This document shows, one piece after another, positions 1-8,991 of a DNA stretch of 52,008 nt. Below the pieces are notes generated by a model. That model saw only the letters and a program-made list of their open reading frames with translations, had not been told where the DNA came from and did no database searches. The position numbers and the translations under genes were made by a program. The first letter of the stretch is position 1. Every line of letters starts with the position of its first letter. This DNA comes from Spirochaetaceae bacterium (lineage in GTDB: Bacteria > Spirochaetota > Spirochaetia > SZUA-6 > Bin103), in contig JAPPNY010000006.1 in assembly GCA_028818385.1 (NCBI GenBank), positions 1-52,008 on the forward strand. The letters are read 5' to 3'.

Positions 1-165
1 TATCGACTCATTCACAGGATCACCAGTCCTCTGTCAGCGTGGGATCGCCCTGCGGTCCACGCGACGCCAGCCGCTGTTTCGTATGCTATGATCCAGCATG
101 AGGAGTCACGGCGCTCGAATTCGTCGACCAACAGTGTCTCGTGACCGCCAGCACAGGAGACCGTC
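1..165 (+). other. Upstream region of the ATPase-TOPRIM cassette
   Basis: No convincing gene lies here. A TATGAT hexamer at 87-92 could be a -10 element, but I see no good -35 at the proper distance, so no promoter is claimed. An AGGAG Shine-Dalgarno element lies about six bases before the ATG at 166 and fixes that start. A 24-codon ORF from 98 runs over this start and shows no sign of being real. Confidence 0.5.
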
Positions 166-1617
166 ATGCTGACCCGTATTGAAGTCGATGGCTTCAAGAA
201 CCTGGTCGATTTCTCGCTGGATCTTGGACCCTATACCTGCATTGCCGGTGTCAACGGCGTCGGCAAGTCCAACATTTTCGACGCCATCCGCTTTCTCTCG
301 CTGTTGACAGACCACACCATCAATCAATCCGCACTGCTGATTCGCAGTTCCGGACAGGACACGGGAGAAACTGGAAACCTGTTCTTCTCCGCTGATGGTG
401 ACACGATGAGCCGCATCGCGTTCGCAGCCGAGATGATCGTAGATAGACGAGTTGTGGATGACTTTGGACGACCAGGGGATCCTTCATCGACGTTCTTGCG
501 GTACGAAGTTGCGTTTCGACGGGAACCTCCATCCCCCTCTGCCGGTCCGCTCGGCGGACTTGTCCTAGAACGGGAGGAGCTTCGCCACATCCCCTCCGGA
601 CAAGCTGGGGAGAGGTTGCGTTTTCCGCATGCCAAACGTGATTTTCTGAGCAGCGTGATCTACAACAAGCGGCGCGGTTCCGGGTATATTTCTACAGTCG
701 GTGACGGAAAATCACAACCGGCGACCATCGTCATCCATCAGGATGGCGGCTCCTCAGGGCGCGCCCGTTCAGCCGCCCCTGCGGAACGCGCCCCTCGCAC
801 CATCATCGGCACCGAGAATACCGCGGCGACCCCCACGATTCTCGCAGCTCGTCGAGAAATGCAGCGGTGGCGGATACTGTCACTGGAACCCTCTGCGATG
901 CGCCGGCCTGACAAGTTCACTGAGGAACCCGGCATTACCGCCGACGGCGGACACATCCCCGTCACCCTGCACCATCTGGCCAAGCAAGCGTCGACCTCCG
1001 AGACCGCCGATGACCTCCCAGACGACATCCTGAGCAGGATTGCCAGCACGCTTTCCGGCCTCGTGCCGGTACGAGCGGTTCGGGCAGTGAGCGACGATGT
1101 CCGCCAGCTCTTTTCGCTGGAACTCGAAGAACCCGGCGGCGTACGCCTCCGCGCCAACTCCATTTCCGACGGCACGCTTCGATTCTTGGCTTTGACCGCT
1201 ATCGCGGAAGCCGCCGACGCCGGGGTGTACTGCATGGAGGAACCGGAAAACGGCATCCACCCGGAGAGGCTGGAGGCAATGAATCGACTCCTTCACGACA
1301 TCGCAGTCGACCCTGACGAACCTGTCGCCACCGACAATCCACTACGACAAGTCATCGTCGCTACCCATTCTCCTTATTTCGTGCAGCTACAGAATCCGGG
1401 GGAAATCGTGCTCGCAAAGAATCCCGCTGTCAGATCGCCTTCCGGAAAAGCCGTGTGGCCGTTGAAGTGTTATGCATTACAGGGCTCGTGGCGGGATCAC
1501 AATGGTCTGGAAGATGCTGCACGTAACGGCGGTCTAGGCACACTCGAACTGCAATCCTATTTGGTACCTCCGGAGGGTGCGCAGCTAGTATTGCCTGGTG
1601 ATTTCTGGCACCAATAG
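166..1617 (+). CDS. AAA family ATPase (AAA_15/AAA_21, OLD/SMC-like), putative defence ATPase
   Basis: This 483-residue protein is an ABC/SMC-type ATPase of the kind paired with TOPRIM nucleases. The Walker A motif GVNGVGKS is at residues 28-35, just after the typical N-terminal strand-turn (IEVDGFKNL). An ABC-like signature SISDGT is at 332-337, Walker B with the catalytic acidic pair (MEEPE) at 357-361, and the switch histidine in ATHSP at H401. The middle (about 90-320) is the variable insertion usual for this group. The gene is followed after 11 bp by a small TOPRIM-like gene on the same strand, so the two probably form one operon. Base composition is visibly lower in G+C than the transporter operons that follow, suggesting acquisition. 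Known relatives act in anti-phage systems (OLD, Gabija GajA, PARIS AriA); the role here is inferred from architecture only. Confidence 0.85.
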   Translation: MLTRIEVDGFKNLVDFSLDLGPYTCIAGVNGVGKSNIFDAIRFLSLLTDHTINQSALLIRSSGQDTGETGNLFFSADGDTMSRIAFAAEMIVDRRVVDDFGRPGDPSSTFLRYEVAFRREPPSPSAGPLGGLVLEREELRHIPSGQAGERLRFPHAKRDFLSSVIYNKRRGSGYISTVGDGKSQPATIVIHQDGGSSGRARSAAPAERAPRTIIGTENTAATPTILAARREMQRWRILSLEPSAMRRPDKFTEEPGITADGGHIPVTLHHLAKQASTSETADDLPDDILSRIASTLSGLVPVRAVRAVSDDVRQLFSLELEEPGGVRLRANSISDGTLRFLALTAIAEAADAGVYCMEEPENGIHPERLEAMNRLLHDIAVDPDEPVATDNPLRQVIVATHSPYFVQLQNPGEIVLAKNPAVRSPSGKAVWPLKCYALQGSWRDHNGLEDAARNGGLGTLELQSYLVPPEGAQLVLPGDFWHQ

Positions 1618-1628
1618 TCCGTCCGAAA

Positions 1629-2252
1629 ATGAGAATACTATTTCTCTTGATCTGTGAAGGTTCATCGGACGCTGCGCTAGTGTCCTACATTCAGGCCCTT
1701 CTCATCGAGAATGGCGCATCCGAGGCCGATGGAACCGCATCGTACCATGGCCGTCTCGTAAGCGACAAGGTGCGTAATGGCCTGCAGTATTGTGGCGATA
1801 CCGACTTGTTGTTCGTCCACCGGGATGCCGACACGGCGGGATCCGTTGCCAGATATGAGGAGATCGGACGCGGCGTGTCGGCTGCGGGGTACGGCGGTCG
1901 TTGGGTCGGGATGGTCCCGGTACGGATGATGGAGGCTTGGCTACTGGCTGATGAAGCGGCGATCCGCCGGGTCGCGGGACGCCCGCGTGGCACAGAAGCG
2001 CTCGACCTGCCCAAACCGGACCAACTTGAGAACCTCTCGAATCCCAAGCAAACGCTACGGGAGGTATTGTTGAAAGCGGGAGCACCTCGAGGAGTTCGCC
2101 GCACGAAGAGGTTCAAGGCTGACTTCGGCAGTTTTCTAAAACAGCTTGCGGAGAACCTGCCGGTGGGCAGACCCCTGGAGCAGATATCCGCTTGGATGAG
2201 ATTTCGCGATGACGTTGCAGCCGCCATGGGAAAGCAACTGCAGACGGATTGA
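1629..2252 (+). CDS. TOPRIM-like DUF4276-type protein, partner of the ATPase
   Basis: The 207-residue protein has the hallmarks of a small TOPRIM domain: an N-terminal hydrophobic strand ending in the acidic motif CEGSSD (E10) and, after a second hydrophobic strand, a DxD motif in HRDAD (D66, D68). A further conserved-looking stretch VPVRMMEAWLLAD (E102) resembles the DUF4276 family, which I name from pattern memory and not from a search. TOPRIM proteins beside AAA ATPases serve as nuclease or toxin effectors in OLD-like and PARIS systems. The gene ends one base before the end of the convergent GH106-like gene, with no terminator between them, which fits an insertion at this point. A catalytic nuclease role is inference; it could also be an ATPase-regulated toxin with another target. 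Confidence 0.7.
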   Translation: MRILFLLICEGSSDAALVSYIQALLIENGASEADGTASYHGRLVSDKVRNGLQYCGDTDLLFVHRDADTAGSVARYEEIGRGVSAAGYGGRWVGMVPVRMMEAWLLADEAAIRRVAGRPRGTEALDLPKPDQLENLSNPKQTLREVLLKAGAPRGVRRTKRFKADFGSFLKQLAENLPVGRPLEQISAWMRFRDDVAAAMGKQLQTD

Positions 2253-2253
2253 A

Positions 2254-5200
2254 TCAGAGCTCTACCACCGGGCGGGCGGTGATGCTGACAGGTCGCCGGA
2301 ACCGGACCGTCACCGGGCCGGTCAGGCCGCCGCCCTGCTGCTCCTTCGGAGCGTGTGAGGACGGGGGGAATCCGACGCTGAAGTGATTGGCCAGCGTGTT
2401 GTACACCTCGACCGTGAGATCGTTGTCACCGATACGAACGTGTTCGGTGATGCGCAGCCGATACGGCGGCCGCAGCGCGACCCCAATCCGCTCGCCGTTG
2501 AGGGTGACCTCCGCCGTGGTGTGGACCAGGCCGAGATCCAGCTCGATCTCCGTGTCGAGATGCTCCTGCTCCAGCCGGAAGCGGGTGCGGTAGTGCGCCC
2601 CGCCCGAGTAGCTGCCGAGCGCCAGCTCGCTCCAGTCCGCCAGCTCGACCGCACACGGCTCGCAGGTGAACGCCACCGGCTCCGGCATCGCCGCGCCGGC
2701 ATAGCCGCCGGGGTGCTGCTCAATCCGCACCGCCACCTGAGCGACCGCCGTGGTGGGCTCGGCCAGCGTCACGCCTCCGGCGTCGATGGAGACTTCAGCG
2801 CCGTCGACCCACACCCGCGCACCCGCGGCCTGCACGGGGAGCCGCATCTCCCTGGTGCCGGGAGGCGCCTCGAACCGTAGCCAGCCCACGCGCGGGTGAT
2901 CGGCTTCGTGCACGTCCCACACCAGCTCGCCGCCCGGCTGGAACCACGGCAACGACGGCAGGGGATGGCCGCCGGTGGCTGCCACCGCCTCCTCGGGAGC
3001 CAGCAAGGCAGCGTACATGCGGATCGGGCGGTCACCCACGTGAGCGAGCTTGAGCAGCAGCTCGTTCGGCCCGGCAGCCAGGCTCACGGTCGCCCTGCAG
3101 CGCTCGCCGGGACCGGTCGACAGCGCGAGCGCCGAGCCGTTCAGCCGCACGGCGACGGCCGCGCCGTCGACCCCGCCGATGAGCAGGTCCCACTCGCCCG
3201 CCGCAGGCGCGACGACCCTGGCCAGCAGGTAGCGAACGTGGCCGCCGGCGGCGTCCCCGTGCTCCACGCTCGGCGGGAAGACGATGTACTCCTCCGGGAC
3301 GCCCTCGAAGCTGCGGCGATCGGGATCGCCGGGCGTGGAGTGCCGGTGGCCGTAGCGGAGCGAGAAGGCGAACGGCTGCCAGCGATGCGTCCGGCCATCG
3401 ACGACGTGGTCGGCGTCCAGCCGAACGGCGCCGTTCTTGAGCTCCGCAGGTTCCGAGCCGGGCCAGAACGGTCCCAAGCTGTACGCGAAGGGACCCTCCG
3501 AGTAGAGGTAGTCCTGCCAGTGGCTGTCATCGAGTCCGGCGGTGTGCCAGCCCAGATCGGTTCCGGCCGTGCCCTGCTCTTCACGGTACCGGAACCGGCG
3601 CGCCTCCGGCCCGATGAGTCGCTCGGTAGCCGGCAGGCGGAAGTCCCCCCAGCGGTTGTCCAGTGTCGGGATCAGGGTCAGGCGCCACTCCCCGCCGACG
3701 GTCAGCGGCGCCGGGGGCGGCTCCACCTTCAGGACGCCACGAAACCCGGCCGGGCCGACCCCACCTGCGACCGCCACGTGCTTCCGTCCCCCGGAGTCCG
3801 CCAACCCTGCGACGACCGCGTCGCCGCCGACGCCGTCGAGCCGAACCACTTCGTCGAGGTTGTCATCGACCACCCGCAGCGACGTTCCCGGCCGCGAGCC
3901 CGCCGCATCGTCCCCGGCATGGAACACGACGATGAGGCCCGCGTAGCGCTCCATGTCGATCCGGACCCTGGTGCCGCCCCGCGCCGGCCGCCAGCGGAGC
4001 AGCGGGCGGGTCGATCCGGTGGCCGCGTCCCAGAGCTCCGGCTTTCCCACGCAGCGGAACGTCACTTCCACCTCGCGGCGCTCGGCGCTCTGGTTGAACA
4101 GGAAGTAGACGTCGCTCCGCCTGCCCGCCGCCCGCGTACGCCGATGGGTGTGGTACACGTCGGCGACGCTGCAGCGGACGTCGAGGTCGATGGTGCGCTC
4201 GATCATGGCGGCGACGCGCGGCCCCTCGTTGTACGGCGTGCCGTGCATCTGCATCACCGGCAGGTAGATCGCGCTGCCGCCGCGCTCGTTGCTGTTCACG
4301 TGCACGCTGTCGAGCGCCTGGCTGTAGAGCGGAAGCTGATCCATGGCGCGCTTGCCGGCGACGTGGGCGTACGCCCGGTCGGGAGCCACCTGGAAGATCG
4401 CCTGCACCAGCTCGCGCACCCGCGGATCGCCGCGTCCGTGCTCCTGCGACGCGGTCGGCAGGCGGCGGTAGCCGATCACGGTGCCGCCGGCGTCGTAGAA
4501 GCGCTTCAGGGTCTCCAGTGTGGCTGTCTTGATGGTCGTCATCGGCGGCACGACGACGCAGCGGAACTCGATCCCGGCGATGGTGAGCACCCCGTCGCCG
4601 ACCTCCGCACCGTTCAGGGAGTGATCGTCGACGAAGTCGAAGTCGATGCCGCTGCGATAGATGTGCTGCGCCAGCGCGAAGCACTCGTTGCCCGCCTCGT
4701 ACGCCAGACTGGTGAAGTGCTCGCCGCGCAGCCAGTGCGCGTGCACGGTCGTGAGCGGGTAGAGCAGCGCCACGTCGGCGCAGTGCGTGCCCTGGCTCAT
4801 GACCGCGCAGAGCGGGGAGACGTGCTGCACGAAGGCCGGCCAGTGCCGGGCGTACGGCTGCCGGAAATAGATCAGCGGCGGCTCCCACTCGTACCAGCCG
4901 CCCATGGAGCCGTAGAGCCCGCCGTGGCCGTTGTACAGGTTGAGGCCGTAGGCGAGGTTCTCGTGGGTCCAGGCGAGGTTCCGGTCCTGGCTCATGCCCC
5001 AGCCCGAGCGCCAGTAGGCGCACACCGCCGACCGCTCGCGCCGGTAGATGTGCGCGATGGAGCTGGACATCTTGGCGTCGATCAGGCAGCGGTTGCCCGG
5101 CTCGGCGCCGAGCGGGTCCTCGTTGCCGGTGATGTGGAAGTGGCGGAGGTAGCGGAAGTAGTCGACGTAGTGCCAGGTCTGGCCCAGGACGCTCTGCCGG

Positions 5201-6171
5201 CCCCAGGTGGCGATGGTCGCGAAGCGCAGGCCGCGCTCCTCGTACCAGCGGCTGAAGGGCCGGTAGAAGTGCTCCTCCAGCAGGATGGCCACCGCCTCGT
5301 AGTAGTCGCAGCGGATCTTGTCGGTGCGCGGGCCGATGTCCCGGAACAGCGCCGCGATCTCGGGCAGCGGATCGTAGCCGTGGTCGGCCCTGATGCGATC
5401 CAGCAGCGACTGCGAATAGATGATGTCCCCGCGCAGCACCCACAGCTCGTCGTGCAGGAAGACGTCCAGGGTGTCGCCGAACAGGTCGCCGAGCTCCCGC
5501 TCGTGCACCTCCGAGTACAGCTCCAGCCAGCGCGCGACGACCGCGGGATTCAGGTAGTCGAGGTCGTGGCTCTCGCTGGTGACGACGATGACGCGCCATG
5601 CGCCCGCCGGCGCGCTCCAGGTGAGCGTGCCTCCGGTGAGGCGATCGGCAAGGTCGATCCGGCTGTCTCCGTCCAGGCGGTCGCCGGCGCCTTGCGCGAC
5701 GCGGAAGGCCGCCGCGCTGACGACGGACTCGGCAGCCGGGACGGGCATCTCGAGCGCAGGTCCTCCGCCGGCCGCGGCCGCCTCGTGGCAGAGCAGGCGC
5801 CGGCCGACCAGTTCGGGCCGCGTGCGGCCCTCCTCCCGCAGGCGCTCCTGCCAGTAGCCGCGTCCTGTCCAGTCGGAGAAACCCGCCTTCATGCCGAGCC
5901 GGCGATGCTCGGCTACCGAGTGGTTGAAGAGCTCCCGCCACTCGTCGCTCCAGTAAGGAGGGTCGGGAGCGAGCGGTTCGGTGCCGACGAAGCGGGGGTA
6001 GTACCACGTCCCGCTCACCCCGGCCGCCTTCATCTGTTCGAGCTGCCAGGTGATCCGCTCCCTGGTCAGGGTGCCGGTCTCCCAGAACCAGGTGGCGAAA
6101 TCGCCGTATTCGGCCGGCGGATCCCGGAACAGGGCCAGGAGATCGGCCATCGAACGGTCCGTCGTGCTCAC
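2254..6171 (-). CDS. Large GH106-like (alpha-L-rhamnosidase-type) glycoside hydrolase
   Basis: About 1305 residues, in the usual size range for GH106. The N-terminal third reads as a TIM barrel beginning around the WFWETGTLTRERITWQLEQM region, with many Trp/Tyr/His-rich loops. Beta-rich parts follow. The C-terminus is a galactose-binding-like sandwich with the pattern 'AEVTLNGERIG...PPYRLRIT...NDLTVEVYN', typical of the accessory domains of GH106 and GH2 enzymes. No signal peptide is seen, so it may act in the cytoplasm on imported oligosaccharides. I take the GTG at 6171, which overlaps the upstream nitrilase stop as GTGA; an ATG at 6150 is an alternative. It is the last gene of the transporter-1 operon. 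Rhamnosidase specificity is not proven; other galactoside- or uronide-active relatives are possible. Confidence 0.7.
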   Translation of the reverse strand: MSTTDRSMADLLALFRDPPAEYGDFATWFWETGTLTRERITWQLEQMKAAGVSGTWYYPRFVGTEPLAPDPPYWSDEWRELFNHSVAEHRRLGMKAGFSDWTGRGYWQERLREEGRTRPELVGRRLLCHEAAAAGGGPALEMPVPAAESVVSAAAFRVAQGAGDRLDGDSRIDLADRLTGGTLTWSAPAGAWRVIVVTSESHDLDYLNPAVVARWLELYSEVHERELGDLFGDTLDVFLHDELWVLRGDIIYSQSLLDRIRADHGYDPLPEIAALFRDIGPRTDKIRCDYYEAVAILLEEHFYRPFSRWYEERGLRFATIATWGRQSVLGQTWHYVDYFRYLRHFHITGNEDPLGAEPGNRCLIDAKMSSSIAHIYRRERSAVCAYWRSGWGMSQDRNLAWTHENLAYGLNLYNGHGGLYGSMGGWYEWEPPLIYFRQPYARHWPAFVQHVSPLCAVMSQGTHCADVALLYPLTTVHAHWLRGEHFTSLAYEAGNECFALAQHIYRSGIDFDFVDDHSLNGAEVGDGVLTIAGIEFRCVVVPPMTTIKTATLETLKRFYDAGGTVIGYRRLPTASQEHGRGDPRVRELVQAIFQVAPDRAYAHVAGKRAMDQLPLYSQALDSVHVNSNERGGSAIYLPVMQMHGTPYNEGPRVAAMIERTIDLDVRCSVADVYHTHRRTRAAGRRSDVYFLFNQSAERREVEVTFRCVGKPELWDAATGSTRPLLRWRPARGGTRVRIDMERYAGLIVVFHAGDDAAGSRPGTSLRVVDDNLDEVVRLDGVGGDAVVAGLADSGGRKHVAVAGGVGPAGFRGVLKVEPPPAPLTVGGEWRLTLIPTLDNRWGDFRLPATERLIGPEARRFRYREEQGTAGTDLGWHTAGLDDSHWQDYLYSEGPFAYSLGPFWPGSEPAELKNGAVRLDADHVVDGRTHRWQPFAFSLRYGHRHSTPGDPDRRSFEGVPEEYIVFPPSVEHGDAAGGHVRYLLARVVAPAAGEWDLLIGGVDGAAVAVRLNGSALALSTGPGERCRATVSLAAGPNELLLKLAHVGDRPIRMYAALLAPEEAVAATGGHPLPSLPWFQPGGELVWDVHEADHPRVGWLRFEAPPGTREMRLPVQAAGARVWVDGAEVSIDAGGVTLAEPTTAVAQVAVRIEQHPGGYAGAAMPEPVAFTCEPCAVELADWSELALGSYSGGAHYRTRFRLEQEHLDTEIELDLGLVHTTAEVTLNGERIGVALRPPYRLRITEHVRIGDNDLTVEVYNTLANHFSVGFPPSSHAPKEQQGGGLTGPVTVRFRRPVSITARPVVEL

Positions 6172-6968
6172 GAAGCGGACAGCACCGCGTAGAGCTCGGG
6201 CCGGCGGACCCGCTGCTCGTTCCAGTGGACGGCGCGCGCCTCTCGCATCGCGGCCATGTCCAGCTCGGCGCGGATAATCGATTCGCCAGCTCCGGCCTCC
6301 GCGACCACGTTCCCTTTCCAGTCGAAGATCGCGCTGTGTCCGCCACGGGCATGGCCCTGGGCGCGATTGGCGACCGCGACTGCCGCGCAGTTGCTGGCCG
6401 CGTGGTAGGCCGCCGATCCGCGCTTCACGCCGGGGCGGTTGGTGAGCCACAGAATGATCTCCGCCCCCTTGACGGCGAGGATCCGCGGCACCTCCGGGTA
6501 GTCGCCGTCCTTGCAGATCATGATGCCGACCCTGGCGAACGGGGTATCGAACACGGGCATGTCGTCACCCGGCACCAGAACGTCCGCTTCCCGCGCGATC
6601 GCCGGGTCGTAGTGGTTCAGGGAGAGGTGGGTCTTCCGACACATGCCGGCCAGCGCTCCATCGGGGTCGATGAGGACGACCGTATTGTGCAGACCGCGAG
6701 GGGACTTCTCGATCAGACCCGCGGCGACGAAGACCCCGCAACGCGCGGCCGCCCGCGCCAGCACCGTGGACTGCTCGCCCGGCACGGAACTCGCCAGCGA
6801 AGCGAAGTCCGTCCCGAAGTAGTCCGACACGGCTACCTCCGGGAACGCGACGAGCTCCGCTCCCCGCGCTGCCGCGTCGTCGATGAGCTGCACCATGCGG
6901 CGAAGATTCGCGTCGACGTGGCCCGGCAGCCCGTCGAACTGGACGCTTGCGACGGTGACGCTGTTCAT
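6168..6968 (-). CDS. Carbon-nitrogen hydrolase (nitrilase superfamily)
   Basis: A 266-residue protein of normal length for a single-domain nitrilase/amidase. The catalytic triad is visible: Glu44 in FPEVAVSDY, Lys112 in CRKTHLSLN and the nucleophile Cys152 in IMICKDGDYPE. It should hydrolyse a C-N bond of an amide or carbamoyl substrate in the cytoplasm; substrate unknown. It sits between a BNR protein gene and the GH106-like gene in the transporter-1 operon and overlaps the latter by four bases, so translation is probably coupled. In that setting it may remove N-acyl or amide groups from an amino sugar or aglycone, which is inference. Confidence 0.85.
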   Translation of the reverse strand: MNSVTVASVQFDGLPGHVDANLRRMVQLIDDAAARGAELVAFPEVAVSDYFGTDFASLASSVPGEQSTVLARAAARCGVFVAAGLIEKSPRGLHNTVVLIDPDGALAGMCRKTHLSLNHYDPAIAREADVLVPGDDMPVFDTPFARVGIMICKDGDYPEVPRILAVKGAEIILWLTNRPGVKRGSAAYHAASNCAAVAVANRAQGHARGGHSAIFDWKGNVVAEAGAGESIIRAELDMAAMREARAVHWNEQRVRRPELYAVLSAS

Positions 6969-6993
6969 CGTCCGAGACGGCTCCGGGTGCGCG

Positions 6994-7911
6994 TCAGCCC
7001 AGGCCCACCTGGGCGAGGTAAATGCACGCCTTGCCTTCGTGCGACGAGTAGTAGCTGACCCACAGCCGCTCCTCGTGCCAGACCAGGCCGGGGTAGGAGC
7101 TGTCGCCGCCGCTCGGCAGCACCAGCGCCACGTCGAAGGCGTCGCGGCTCATCCTAGCCAGCGCGGTGACCGGCGCCCCCTCGGCATCGCTTACGCGGGC
7201 GCCGGCCCAGAGCTCGCCGTTCGGGAGGCGGATGAAGTTGGGGCCGCCCAGGCTCTGCGTCAGGTGCGCGTACGACCACTCGGTGTAGGGCGGCCGGCTG
7301 CTGCCGATCCAGTCGGGCCGGATCAGCGCGATCATCTCGCCGTCGGGCATGATGCGCAGGGTGGTCTCGCTGACCGTCCAGCTCCCATCCGGTGGGCGCA
7401 ACTCCGTCACCCACTGCCAGTCCAGGCCGTCACGGGTCGTGTAGAGGAAGCCGCGGCGCGGATTGCTGCCTTCACCCAGCTTCGAGACGGAGTAGCCGAT
7501 TCCGTCGTGCCACGTCACCCGCCACAGCCAGTGGTCCTCGGCCAGCACGCGGGCGGGCGCACTCCAGGTGGTGCCGTCCTCGGAGAACGACACGCGGGGC
7601 GAGCGCGAGAGGTACGTCGTGCCCCGGAAGACCGAGCCGCCGGCCAGCAGCAGCATGCGTCCGTCCGGCATGACCGACAGCTTGGGATCGCGCAGGTCGA
7701 TCCCCTCCTCCGTGACCTCGGCGGCGCTCGTCCATGCCACGCCGTCATCGGACACCAGCACCCGGAGCGTGCCGATGCTCTCGCCGTGATCCTGAGCCTC
7801 CCGGAACGTGCACCACCAGCGGCCGCGGTGGCGCAGCAGGTCGGTGAAGGCGCTGTGCGGCGCCCGGTCCCATATTCGCTCGACTGAGATCAAGCGCGCT
7901 TCGGCACCCAT
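6994..7911 (-). CDS. BNR/Asp-box repeat protein, sialidase-fold
   Basis: This 305-residue protein carries recurring Asp-box-like turns (VSDDGVAW, SEDGTTWSAP, TRDGLDW), each expected to cap a blade of a beta-propeller. This is the fold of sialidases and of many other glycan-active or glycan-binding proteins. No signal peptide is evident and I do not see the FRIP/YRIP arginine motif of true sialidases, so neuraminidase activity is doubtful. It follows the oppF-type ATPase gene with a one-base gap and precedes the nitrilase gene, so it belongs to the transporter-1 operon. It is one of four intact BNR proteins in the window. Confidence 0.75.
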   Translation of the reverse strand: MGAEARLISVERIWDRAPHSAFTDLLRHRGRWWCTFREAQDHGESIGTLRVLVSDDGVAWTSAAEVTEEGIDLRDPKLSVMPDGRMLLLAGGSVFRGTTYLSRSPRVSFSEDGTTWSAPARVLAEDHWLWRVTWHDGIGYSVSKLGEGSNPRRGFLYTTRDGLDWQWVTELRPPDGSWTVSETTLRIMPDGEMIALIRPDWIGSSRPPYTEWSYAHLTQSLGGPNFIRLPNGELWAGARVSDAEGAPVTALARMSRDAFDVALVLPSGGDSSYPGLVWHEERLWVSYYSSHEGKACIYLAQVGLG

Positions 7912-7912
7912 C

Positions 7913-8989
7913 TCAGCCTCCGGATCCGGCGGAAGCGGACGGCCCGCCGGCCTCCGCGCCTGCCCACGGCGGCTTGGTGATGACGCGCCCCTGCAGCGTC
8001 AGTTCGCTCGCGCGTATGCACGCGCTCATCTGTTCCACGGCAACCTCCTCGAGGTGCGGCACGTCCTGACGGCAGGCGTCGACCGCATACGGACAGCGGG
8101 TATGAAATGCGCAGCCGGCCGGCGGGTTGGCCGCGCTCGGCACATCGCCTTCCAGGACGATGCGCTCGTCGGTATCGTCCGGATCCGGGGCCGGGAACGC
8201 CGAAAGCAGCGCCTCCGTATACGGATGCCGGGGATTGCGGAACACCGCCTCCGACGCTCCGGTCTCGACGATGCGCCCCAGGTACATCACGGCGACGCGG
8301 TCGCTGATGTAGCGGACCACGCTCAGATCATGGGCGATGAACAGATAGCTCAGGGCGAACCGGCGCTGCAGCTCGATCATCAGATTGAGGATCTGCGCCT
8401 GCACCGACACGTCGAGGGCCGACACCGGCTCGTCGGCGACGACCAGTTCCGGCTTCAGCGCCAGCGCGCGGGCAAGGCTGATCCGCTGACGCTGGCCGCC
8501 CGAGAACTCGTGCGGGAACCGGTCCGCGTACGCCGGCCGCAACCCCACCGCCTCCAGCAGGGGCTCCACCTCCCTGCGCAGCGCCGGCCCGCGAATCCCT
8601 TCCTGCACCTCCAGCGGCTCGCCGACGATCTCGATCACGCGCAGGTAGGGGTTGAGCGAGGAATAGGGATCCTGGAACACCACCTGCACGTGGCGCCGGA
8701 ACGCCCTGAGCTCCTGGCGGCTCAGGGCGTGCACGTCGATGCGCTCTCCGTTGGAGTGAAAGATCACCGAGCCTCCGGACGGCCTGGCGAGGCCCGCGGC
8801 CACCCTGCCGGCGGTGGTCTTGCCGCAGCCGCTCTCGCCGACCAGTCCCAGGGTCTCACCCTTCCGCACGGAGAAGCTCACGCCGTCCACGGCCTTGACC
8901 TGTCCGACGGTGCGGCGCAGCAGCCCCTTCTCGATCGGGAAATGCTTCCGCAGGTTCTCGACGGTCAGCAGATCGGGTGGTTCCGCCAC
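7913..8989 (-). CDS. Opp/Dpp-type ABC transporter ATP-binding protein, OppF/DppF subfamily (transporter 1)
   Basis: 358 residues. The Walker A motif GESGCGKT is at 51-58, the signature FSGGQRQR and Walker B ELVVADEP follow, and the H-loop is in FIAHD. The C-terminal extension carries the conserved cysteine cluster [14 protein letters not shown] seen in Opp/Dpp ATPases. It energises import together with the DppD-type partner encoded just upstream. The start is GTG. Substrate type cannot be read from the ATPase; the surrounding glycosidase genes favour oligosaccharides over peptides. Confidence 0.92.
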   Translation of the reverse strand: MAEPPDLLTVENLRKHFPIEKGLLRRTVGQVKAVDGVSFSVRKGETLGLVGESGCGKTTAGRVAAGLARPSGGSVIFHSNGERIDVHALSRQELRAFRRHVQVVFQDPYSSLNPYLRVIEIVGEPLEVQEGIRGPALRREVEPLLEAVGLRPAYADRFPHEFSGGQRQRISLARALALKPELVVADEPVSALDVSVQAQILNLMIELQRRFALSYLFIAHDLSVVRYISDRVAVMYLGRIVETGASEAVFRNPRHPYTEALLSAFPAPDPDDTDERIVLEGDVPSAANPPAGCAFHTRCPYAVDACRQDVPHLEEVAVEQMSACIRASELTLQGRVITKPPWAGAEAGGPSASAGSGG

Positions 8990-8991
8990 GC

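Noticed and set aside
98..172. 24-codon leader-like ORF before the ATPase gene
   Set aside because: No ribosome binding site of its own, no codon-bias or attenuator structure; probably chance.
2896..6192. Very long plus-strand open frame (about 1098 codons) opposite the GH106-like gene
   Set aside because: It lies antisense to a gene with clear domains and has the Arg/Ala/His/Gln-rich composition expected from a high-G+C shadow frame.
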